Below, piece after piece: positions 56,037 through 64,000 of a DNA stretch of 64,000 nucleotides (positions are counted from its first letter, which is position 1; each line of letters begins with the position of its first letter). A program made the translations under genes and the position numbers. The notes beneath the pieces were generated by a model. That model did not search any database and was not told the DNA's origin. It saw only the letters and a program-made list of their open reading frames with translations. Source of the DNA: Apostichopus japonicus (lineage: Eukaryota; Echinodermata; Holothuroidea; Aspidochirotida; Stichopodidae); NCBI RefSeq assembly GCF_037975245.1, contig NC_092564.1, positions 4,057,484 to 4,121,483 on the forward strand, read 5' to 3'.

Positions 56037-57051
56037 TGTTACAGGATGTGATCATGTTGCATAATATTGTAAAGCCCTGTACCCCGGCCGAGCGGTAGCG
56101 TGGGTAATCAGGCAGCTGGAGGCCACCTGATGTCAGGGCAGGGGAAAGGGGGAGGCGAAGACTAATACTAGCAGGGCTTGAACCAATACACAAAAAGGAC
56201 AGAAGAATATAGTTTAAGAGAACTGGGTCTCATTCCCCAATTTAATAGCTTAACTTTAAACATACACTTAACAAAAATGAGGCAGTCTTTCTGCCGTACA
56301 CAAATAAAAGCAAAATACGAGCAGAGATTCAATTTAACAAAATAACAAATAAACTACGTACCAGGGCATGGGCAGCACGGCTCTTAAGAATCACGAGAGT
56401 GAATACCCGACACGGGGCGCCAACGGCAGACTGAGCTAATACTGCCTAATGTGGTCCCGCCCCGATTAACTTCTGCAATACCTCCGGGGAGAGCCCTAAT
56501 TTGACCCTACCTCCGGTGTCTACAAATGCAACGAAGCCAACCAGGACGGGAAGTTATTAGTTACAAATTACAATATAGAAATGGCGCCCCGTAGTCAGCC
56601 CTCACGCCCGGACCCGCTCTCTAAAATAAGTCAACCTTGCCTTTAAAATAATACTATACTGTAATAGCCGTGCTGCTCATCGCTGGTCTCCAGTTCTCTG
56701 CCCGAACCTCAACGAAATAAATTAAGTTTCCACAACACAAAATACATAAGAAAAACAACACCGTCTTAATTAAACAAGGTATAGAGAGCAAGCGATAGTA
56801 AAATAGATAAACGCTAAGCAGAACAACTCGTGTAATAAAAGAGCGAATGCCTGGAATGCTGGTGATGGCAGACGACGGGGAGAGCGAAAGAGACCTGCAT
56901 AATAATACAAAAGTAAATGGAATGGTGAGTGAATGGACAACATATCGCATGGTAAATTATTCAAACAAAACTCGGGGAAACATATTCTTAGCAGGCCTGG
57001 GCGTGTTCGAAATACGGGGTACACGCATCTCGAACAACCCAGGGCGTAACA
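56037..57051 (-). mobile_element. 3' long terminal repeat of a Ty3/gypsy element
   Basis: On the minus strand it begins TGTTACGCCCTGGG and ends CATCCTGTAACA, so the ends are the short inverted pair TGTTAC/GTAACA. It directly follows a purine tract (57069-57052), which is where an LTR should begin. About 1015 bp. It also holds GGGGCGCCA (about 56415) and TGGCGCCCC (about 56581) as inverted words. The boundaries rest on these features only, since the partner LTR lies outside the window. Confidence 0.68.
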
Positions 57052-57069
57052 CCACCCCCATCTCTCTCG
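57052..57069 (-). other. Polypurine tract of the gypsy element
   Basis: Minus strand GAGAGAGATGGGGGTGG, immediately before the LTR start; the expected priming site for plus-strand synthesis in LTR elements. Confidence 0.65.
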
Positions 57070-57427
57070 AAAGGACTCGCCCTCGATGTCCAAACACACT
57101 ACCCAGTAATATAAAACAAATGACGCGGTAGACCAACTTACACAAATTCTATACTTCACCACACATATTCGCTCCTTCTCTATGTATACATGTGTAAGGG
57201 ACCCCGGCCTCCTAGGCGACCTGAGGCCCCGAACTTACAATTCTAGAGTTCGTTATATCTACAATCTATCACAACCACAATTGGTATTCTCCAAGAGATC
57301 ATTTCCGTTCATCTCAAAAAAAAGTTTTCCTTTCCATAACGATCACTGAATCACTTTCCGACCTCCACAGAGGTATGGCTTTCTCAAAATTAACGTTTCA
57401 GTTTCAAAAACAGTACCTTCCTACAGA

Positions 57428-57900
57428 TTATTCCAATACTGGTGGGCGACGCATCCGCTTTAACAATTGTGGGGGCTGCTCCCCCTCAGTCTCAACGACA
57501 TCCTCCAACTCCTCTTCAAGAACTTCCTCATGGCCCATATCAGTTATATGCTCGTCGAGGGCAATTTCTGTTGCAGGTTCTACCGTAGTGCGCTCCGGTG
57601 AAAACGTCATTTGATTAAGTTCATTGGGAGTCACATATTTCTTTAACCGGTCCACATGAACTACTTTCAGTTTTTTTGAATCGATGTGTCTTGTACGATA
57701 CAAACAGTCTGAAAGTTTATGTGTGATGACAAACGGTCCATTCCATCTCAACTGTAGTTTGGGAGATCGGCATTTCTTTTTTGCATGTACTGCTACCCGT
57801 ACTTTGTCTTGGACCGAATACGAAGATGCCACCTTGGCGATGCGTGCATCATAATACCGTTTTTGTCGTGACCCCCGGTGGGAGAATTATGTAACTCAAT
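57428..57900 (-). pseudogene. Gypsy pol remnant: integrase N-terminal scrap fused to C-terminal end
   Basis: From about 57832 to 57428 the minus frame reads through a chromo-like or GPY/F-type end of pol (SYSVQDKVRVAV, RWNGPFVITHKLSD, DRLKKYV), then an acidic tail to a stop. Just upstream, in frame but with stops, is a scrap like the zinc-finger start of integrase (VLREDVL, SHRGSRQK). The catalytic core between them is missing, so integrase is deleted internally. Confidence 0.75.
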
Positions 57901-58019
57901 ACAATACATCTTCTCTCAGGACCAGAGGCATCACAATTACATCCCTATCATGGGCACCGGTATTAGACACCCAACGTACAGCTCTCAACCCAATTAGAGT
58001 CCGCCGTAACTATGTTGCA

Positions 58020-58793
58020 TTATCCTAGGGGCTCTATCGGAGGGTCGGCAGGCAATGCTCCCGAATGCACCATGGGGGGATCACTTCTCGACAAAGCGTC
58101 TGCACTGGCATGCACTCTGCCAGGCATAGTTTCTATCTGAAAATTGTAGGTGCCCAGCACTTCCAGCCACCTAGCTACCTGACCCTCGGGGGTATTAAAG
58201 TTATACAACCAACGAACGGAGGAAGCCATGATCCGTGCGTAACAAAAATTTCCTGCCATAAAGGTAGGGGCGGAAATTCTTAATAAACGTTAAAACAGCA
58301 AGAAGCTCTCTACGTGTTACGGAATACTGCTTTTCACTACTGCCAAGCGTACGACTGGCATAGGCCACAGGATGTTCTTCACCCCTAATGGTCTGAGACA
58401 ACACAGCTCCTATTGCAGTATTGCTAGCATCGGTATCAAGAATAAACATCTGACTAAAATTTGGGTAGGCTAATGCAGGAGCTGTCGTCAGTTTAGATTT
58501 CAGAGTCTGAAATCGTTCTTCACACTCCTCAGACCACAGAAACCTTTCGCCTTTCTTTGTTAACGCATGTAGGGGACTGGCAATTTCTGCAAAGTTCCTA
58601 ATAAATTTCCTGTAATAGGAACACAGTCCCAGAAATCCTCTAAGTTGCTTCAGGGTTGTGGGAGAGGGCCAATCCGTGATTGCTTCAATCTTAGTGGGAT
58701 CGGTACCCATCCCGTGATCAGAGACAATGTGACCTAATACTTGACTTCCTTTTTGAGCAACTCACACTTGGAAGGCTTAAGCTTCAAACTTGC
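58020..58793 (-). pseudogene. Gypsy pol remnant: reverse transcriptase end and RNase H
   Basis: Minus strand. Upstream part: KLKPSKCELLKKEVKY, then a one-base deletion near 58738 that shifts frame. 58710-58201 reads TDWPSPTTLKQLRGFLGLCS (thumb) and FILDTDASNTAIGAVLSQ with EEHPVAYASRTL and RRELLAV (RNase H). A further frame change occurs near 58230, after which come RWLYNF, GQVARWLEVL and HASADALSR. These are family-typical Ty3/gypsy blocks. Two frame breaks make it inactive. Confidence 0.88.
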
Positions 58794-58839
58794 CCCCCCC
58801 CCCCCCGCCCGGTAGAAATTCCAGTAGAACCCAGTTAAA

Positions 58840-59340
58840 AAAATCAACTAGGTTCTACTAGGGCCTACTATGTTTAATTGGTTTTTAACTGTGTTTAACT
58901 GGAGTGGTTTTTAACTGTGTTTAACTGGGTCTTACTGGGTTCCAACTGGGCTATGCTGAACATGAGCTAGGTTCAACTGGGTTTACACAATGTTCAACTG
59001 GGTTAGTTCAGCCCAACTGGGTTGAACTATGTTTGAACTGATCCACTTGGGTTTCAACTGGGTTTCACTGGTTTTTGCACTAGCCCAACTGGGTTTGAAC
59101 TATGTTGACTGGTGAACTTGCCCTGTTGGGGTTGAACTAGGTTTCAACTGGTTTTGCACTGGCCCAACTGGGTTTGGACTATTGGCTGGTGAACTGACCC
59201 AGCTGGGGTTTAACTAGGTTTCACTGGTTTGCACAAGCCCAACTGGGTTTGAACTATGTTTACTGGTGAACTTGCCCTGTTTGGGGTTGAACTAGGTTTC
59301 ACACTGGCCTAACTGGGTTTGGACTATGTTGACTGCTTTT
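58840..59340. repeat. Subterminal tandem array (left)
   Basis: Degenerate units rich in AACTGGGTTTGAACTATGTT and TTGAACTAGGTTTCAACTGG. Between about 59076 and 59336 three units of about 75 bp can be followed, each starting GCAC(T/A)(A/G)GCCCAACTGGG or similar. Confidence 0.85.
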
Positions 59341-60377
59341 ATTTTACGCGTAATTATCAAGAGTATTATAATGTAAGTTCGTAAACAGTAACCGTATCGT
59401 AATATTTTGAAAATGCTAAATTAGCCAACTTATGAGGGGTGTAAAATAAATCTTTGTCATATTTATCACAGTTATGATTAAAAGATTACATTTTTGTACC
59501 GCAATGATTAAAAATATGAAATATTTACTATATAATAAATTTGAAAAAAATTATGTTATACTTTGTTCGTCGATTTGAACAATTTGGTAGGCAAAATGCC
59601 TTCCTAGTGCAAACTAGTATGATCCGACTAAATTTGAACTTTGACATTTGTCCCTTGCGTTAGCGCTAAATTTATTAATTCCGAATCCGCAAACCACATA
59701 CGCCAACAGAAGCTTCGAAGAATAATCGCATTTGTAACAGATTTTGCCAACAATTTTAAATTATTACCGCGGCTAAGTTCCCTCCTTTGTGATCTTGCAG
59801 TATCTTTATATTATTGACATATACTTGTAACATTATAATTGATTGTAAACGTGCTCTTTATTATAAATATTTGAATTGAACAGATACTTTATATAAAGTG
59901 ACCTAGGACTATAGTATAGGCTAGGCCAGGGACGTAGCCAGGGGGGAGCAGGGGGAGCGACCGCTTCCCCCCCTTTCAATGTCGATTTTTTTTTTAAACT
60001 GTCGTTTTTTAGCATGGTATTTTGTCAGTGCTCTTTTGATCTTGAATACTCGTCAGCTCCGTTAACTCGATTGTAATCATAGTAACATTCACGCCTACTG
60101 ATTCAACTAATTATTACACTGCTAATACACTGCGATAAAGATATTTGTTTTTAGGCCACTGCATATCTGGCTGTATTACAAAATATGAAAGTTTATATTG
60201 TCCATCAGCTAAGTTCGTCAAATGTATTAAAGTCCAGACATTGGACAATAAACAGGAATCAACCTACTGGAAAACTTGTAAAAGAGCACTATGTTTGTCT
60301 TTCTGATATATTATGTAAAAGAACATTTAAAAGAATTTAAACAGGAAACACAATCTGCTGATACTGATATCATGTGA

Positions 60378-61160
60378 TCAGGGCGTAGCCAGTATGTAGC
60401 ACGATAGTTTCATTCAACACTCTACCCGCCGAAAAAGACTATAGGATCCGATCTTGTCAGTTTTTTAACATGTAGTTAAGAACCCGTTTACGCAGATAAT
60501 ATTTCAGTTGAGAAAACACTTGAGAAATTTGCATCAGATGGCAATCGTCGGATAGCTCTCGCCGTCTCTTATTAGGCTAACTTAAACATTTACTAGCTAC
60601 AGTTGTATCTAAGACATTTCTGGACTATCTTTGTATCTACAAGTATCAGAAGTTGAAAAGTAAGACTACTCTGTACCTTCAAGGGCGGCGGAACTGGGGG
60701 GCACAGGGGGCAAGTGCCCACCCCCCACTTTTCCTCAGGTTAAAAATGTGCCCTTTTTCTACATAAAACTTGTACTCCTGATCACCTTATTAGGTCAGCG
60801 ATATTTCAGTAAGAGATCTAATCGTAATTTAGAACTATCAGGGGCGTAGCCAGTATGTGGCACTGTAGGCCCGGGCCTACACTTTTTTGGGCCAAGTTAT
60901 CTTTTTTATTAAAACACCCATAATTCAAATCCATAAGCTTGCTGGACGAGTTTAAGAGTCTAGACAGGAAAAACTATTGAAATGAACGTAGCAAGATTAT
61001 AGCTAAATTAGGTGACCTATTCTTCTGTCATCTAGGCTGTCATTCATATCGCGTGCCGTTTCATTCAATACTCTACCCGCCGAAAAAGACTAGGATACGA
61101 TCTTGTCAGTTTTTTAACATCTACTTCAGAACCCGTTTACGCAGATAAAATTTCAGTTGA
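60378..61160. repeat. Duplicated hAT-like block inside the 1.96-kb element
   Basis: CAGGGCGTAGCCAGTATGT at 60380 and CAGGGGCGTAGCCAGTATGT at 60839 each lead to a shared segment with CTACCCGCCGAAAAAGACTA (60423 and 61074) and GATCTTGTCAGTTTTTTAAC. The second copy has extra sequence between the two parts. Confidence 0.75.
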
Positions 61161-61578
61161 GAACATTCCACAGTCAAATAAGCCTATCGTTGATTAACAG
61201 ACTTTATATGTATAGAGCTGCAGCACTTTGTTGCCTGTTGTTGTCACGATCGGCGTTCCAAGTTCCAAAACAGCCTTTTCGATAAACATTTACTAGCTAC
61301 AGTTGTATCAAAGACAAATACTGGCTATGGTTGTATCAAAGACATTTCTGGCCTATCTTTGTATCTACAAGTATCAGAAGTTGAAAAGTAAGACTACTAA
61401 GACGGGGAGGGGGGGGGGGGGCGTTGATGGAGTGATGTGCATACGCAAATAAGATAATACAATAAGATTTATAAAGGGTACTAAATATCAGGCTGCATCA
61501 GTCCAATCGAATTTCTGCAAAGTGCCCTTTGACGTCGGTGCCCCCCCCCCCAGATTAAAAGTGCTTCCGCCGCTCTTG
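60680..61578. mobile_element. Nested hAT-like element, about 0.9 kb
   Basis: Starts CAAGGGCGGCGGAACTG and ends GCTTCCGCCGCTCTTG, inverted repeats with a few mismatches. Flanked by TGTACCTT (60672-60679) and TGTAACTT (61579-61586), seven of eight matching. Lies wholly inside the 1963-bp element. Confidence 0.7.
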
Positions 61579-61893
61579 TGTAACTTGCTAATTTTAATAC
61601 ATTATGTATTATTGAATTACGTACTATTTTAACTCGTTTGTTTTTTGGGTTTAAAAGTGATATTGAATGAGGTGTCTCAAGTTAGCAAGAGACCAGGGAA
61701 CCAGAATGAACACTAGGGAAGGGCCGTTTCCGGCCATCTGGGGGGTTTGTAAAACCAACAATTTTCTTGTACGCTCCGCGCCAACCGATGGTGGCGCTCC
61801 GCTCAGATAGTCGTGCCTACAACTTTGAAAATCCATATCAATAGCAAAAAGTGCTCCCCCCCCCTTTCAAATTCCTGGCTACGTCGCTGGGCT

Positions 61894-62150
61894 AGGCCTA
61901 ACAAACCGGTTCCCTACTAGGTATACCACATGGTTCAATTACTAACGTTAGACATATCCTAACGCTATAGTTGCCTAGCTTATAGGGAATTGAACAGAAA
62001 CTTTATATTAAGTGACCTAGGCCTACTGTAGGACTATAGTATAGGCTAGGCCTAACATACCGGTTCTCTACTAGGTATACCACATGGTACAATTAGTACT
62101 AACGTTAGACATATCCTAACGTTATAGTTGCCTAGCCTATAGGGGCCTAA
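61894..62150. repeat. Tandem duplication, period about 154 bp
   Basis: AGGCCTAACA, CCGGTTC, ACTAGGTATACCACATGGT and ACGTTAGACATATCCTAACG occur in order from 61894 and again from 62048. A third, partial copy precedes the hAT-like insertion at 59876-59926. Confidence 0.85.
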
Positions 62151-63524
62151 CCTAGTTATACTCAAGTTAACACCTATATTTAGCCGCATGATTTTAGGAA
62201 AGTTATCGTCAACTAGCAAACATAATAGCAATTTTCAAAATTTACGCAATTGCCTGGATTGTTGTTTCAAATATGAAGTGTCATATTGGCATAATAACAT
62301 ACTTTGCAAAAGTCATTAGCCTAGTGAAGTGTACAGCATACACGTATATATGCTACGAATGTGAGGATGCCCTACACTGAACATTATGAACATATGATTA
62401 AACTATCAATCTAATTTCAAGTGAGGCTTCATTTGTACAGTGTAAGAAGGTCAGCTCTTACATAAAGTTTTGTTTTGTACCATAATTTTACTTGTTTATT
62501 AGTGTGCTCACTGTACAGAGGGCTATACATTTGTACAGTATATTTGTATGCTGTCTTGTGGCATCAAAAGGGTTGATTAACAACTCTCTCTTCTGGGTTG
62601 CTAGGCAACTATCTTGTTCTTCCTGGAAATTAGCCCTCACAGGAAATGGGGTCTGTGTGTATATATTTTAGGAACAAAGGAGTTTTGTGAGGGTATAGGG
62701 AGTTGGCAGTTGGCTATGAGTATCTGAGCAAGGCAGTTGTAAAAGAAGAGAAAGATAGTTTAATGGCTGGATAGCTTGTTTTAAACCTTAATTTACATAG
62801 TTCAAGTTACTGTAGACCTTAATATTTTATGGAAGTTGTGATATTCAACTGACAGTCTGGGACACCATTTATTATAAAGGATACTATTTACTATAAAGGA
62901 TATTATTTTACAATAAAGGATATTTCAGGACACCATCACTTATAAAGGACATTATTTTACTACAAAGGATATTGACATTATTTTACTGAAAGGATACCCT
63001 GGAACACTATTTCATGTAAATTAAAGGATACTTTTTGTTGGGATCGGACATTCATCATACCATTTATTGGGTTCAACTATACTGATGTCGTAGAATATCT
63101 GATATCGTGGAAGATCTGAGGTCCTAGAATACTTGATGTCACCAGTAGGCCAACTCACCAGAACAGACTTTTAAATTAAGTGTATTTCGTTATATTTTGG
63201 GTGCACACCTCAGGACTGTAAGTTGTTTCATTTAATTCTTTGACTGGGCCCAGATTAGTTGTACATTGTTTGCTATTCATAATTATAATTTCTTTTGATC
63301 CAATCCAGTTGATTTCTCCATTTTTTATGTGTCTTGCTATGTGTTAGGTCATCACACCAAACCCACAGTTCTCTGATCAAGAACAAACATTTATTTTCAG
63401 TGGCTAACACCCTTCCATACAGTATAGATCTACTGTTAAAAAATGAAAACTTCTTATAGTTTGGTGTTATATAAGTGTAGATAACACCAGTTGAGAATCC
63501 CAGTTCAAACTATTTAAAAATATA

Positions 63525-63775
63525 AGCAGTAAAACATAGTTTACCCAGTTGAACCCAGTAAAACATAGTTGACCCAGTAAAACATAGTTGAACCCAGTAA
63601 AACATAGTTAACCCAGTAAAACATAGTTGAACCAGTTGGACCCAGTAAAACATAGTTGAACCAGTTGGACCCAGTAAAATATAGTTGAACTTGAACCAGT
63701 TGGACCCAGTAAAACATAGTTGAACCAGTTGGACCCAGTAAAACATAGTTGAACCAGTTGGGAACCCCAGTTCAC
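63525..63775. repeat. Subterminal minisatellite (right)
   Basis: About ten units of AAAACATAGTTGAACC, each followed by CAGT or CAGTTGGACCCAGT, giving unit lengths of 19-20 and 29 bp. The open frame through it on the minus strand is a repeat artefact. Confidence 0.93.
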
Positions 63776-63869
63776 CCATTTCAACCTACTTCAAATTTGG
63801 GCCAATTTCCGTATAGAAAATTCCAGTTGAACCCAGTTCAAAAGTTCAACTGGAATTTCCACCAGGTCC

Positions 63870-64000
63870 CCCTTAATCGGTCGAAAACTTCTCCTAGGCG
63901 TACTAAATGCTCCTCTATCGTGGGGGCATATATTATGATATCGTCTATATATATTAGACATATTTGCCAATGCAACCCACGTAGTACCTGCTCCATTAAC
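63870..64000 (-). pseudogene. Gypsy reverse transcriptase fragment with YIDD box
   Basis: Minus strand from the window edge: LMEQVLRGLHWQICL, then YIDDIIIY (the reverse transcriptase catalytic box), then EEHLVRLGEVFDRLR. It should continue directly into the KLKPSKC block at 58793, so the 5-kb element splits one pol gene. The rest of the retrotransposon runs off the window. Confidence 0.88.

Larger units (their letters stand above)
59927..61889. mobile_element. hAT-like element, 1963 bp, with exact target duplication
   Basis: Starts CAGGGACGTAGCCAGG and ends CCTGGCTACGTCGCTG, near-perfect inverted repeats. It is flanked by identical 8-bp GGCTAGGC (59919-59926 and 61890-61897). It interrupts a sequence that is otherwise repeated just to the right (61985-62060). 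The right end carries the family core (TTGTACGCTCCGCGCC) seen at 37.6 and 48-50.5 kb. No transposase frame. Confidence 0.87.
58809..63866. mobile_element. About 5-kb terminal-inverted-repeat element inside gypsy pol
   Basis: The gypsy reading is interrupted between the block at 63870-64000 and the block ending at 58793, which should be adjacent. The interruption starts GGTAGAAATTCCAGTAGAAC (58811-58830) and ends with the inverted GTTCAACTGGAATTTCCACC (63844-63863). Just inside each end lie arrays of AACTATGTT/ACTGG words in opposite orientation. No transposase was recognised. The run of C at 58793-58806 and TCCCCC at 63867-63872 flank it and may hide a short target duplication. Confidence 0.68.

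Noticed and set aside
56083-56180. tRNA-like words (GCCGAGCGGTAGCG and a reversed GGTTCAAGCC)
   Set aside because: The A-box-like and B-box-like words are on opposite strands and no cloverleaf forms.
56654-57162. Overlapping open frames on both strands, considered as an envelope-like gene
   Set aside because: They lie mainly inside the LTR, show no signal for a membrane glycoprotein that I can support, and are open on both strands.
63510-63779. Minus-strand frame with GSTMFYWVQL repeats
   Set aside because: It is the translation of a minisatellite whose units happen to lack stops.

Overview
This is a window of an animal genome. It is AT-rich, with short exons bounded by GT/AG sites, long introns, microsatellites and many decayed transposons. 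The genes are type I membrane proteins built from an EMI domain, MEGF/Draper-type EGF repeats, one membrane span and a short or tyrosine-rich tail. The style of the genes and repeats suggests a marine invertebrate, most likely an echinoderm, but that is inferred from texture and not proven.

Three paralogous receptor genes fill most of the window. Gene A (+, 1-8018, 5' end outside the window) has the last EGF repeats, a membrane span and a long cytoplasmic tail with an ITAM-like pair of tyrosines. Gene B (+, 15577-34817) is complete: 19 coding exons, 861 codons, signal peptide, full EMI domain, many EGF repeats, membrane span and a very short tail. Gene C (-, 55079-40796) is complete in 10 coding exons and 472 codons. 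Its exons match those of gene B in order, length and phase, but several gene B exons are absent, one EGF exon is duplicated, and the tail is about 15 residues ending in YETI. All three reading frames close exactly across every proposed splice junction, which strongly supports the models. Genes B and C point tail to tail.

Region by region: 1-8018 gene A, whose intron 2155-2790 area carries an antisense, broken copy of a gene C-type exon split by a fold-back insertion. 8019-15576 is intergenic, with no gene recognised. 15577-34817 gene B, with a decayed LINE in its first intron, a 240-bp TA array in its second and a hammerhead-like motif in a later intron. 34818-40795 lies between the convergent genes and holds a possible alternative tail exon and a small hAT-like element. 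40796-55079 gene C, with a TTAA-flanked element and a cluster of hAT-like repeats in its introns. 56037-64000 is a decayed Ty3/gypsy retrotransposon on the minus strand (3' LTR, integrase end, RNase H, reverse transcriptase) split by an element of about 5 kb, which was hit by a 1.96-kb hAT-like element, which in turn holds another of 0.9 kb.

By homology to CED-1/Draper/MEGF10 the three genes probably encode phagocytic or cell-recognition receptors. The striking point is that similar ectodomains sit on three different cytoplasmic tails, which would allow the same ligands to produce different signals. That functional reading is inference.
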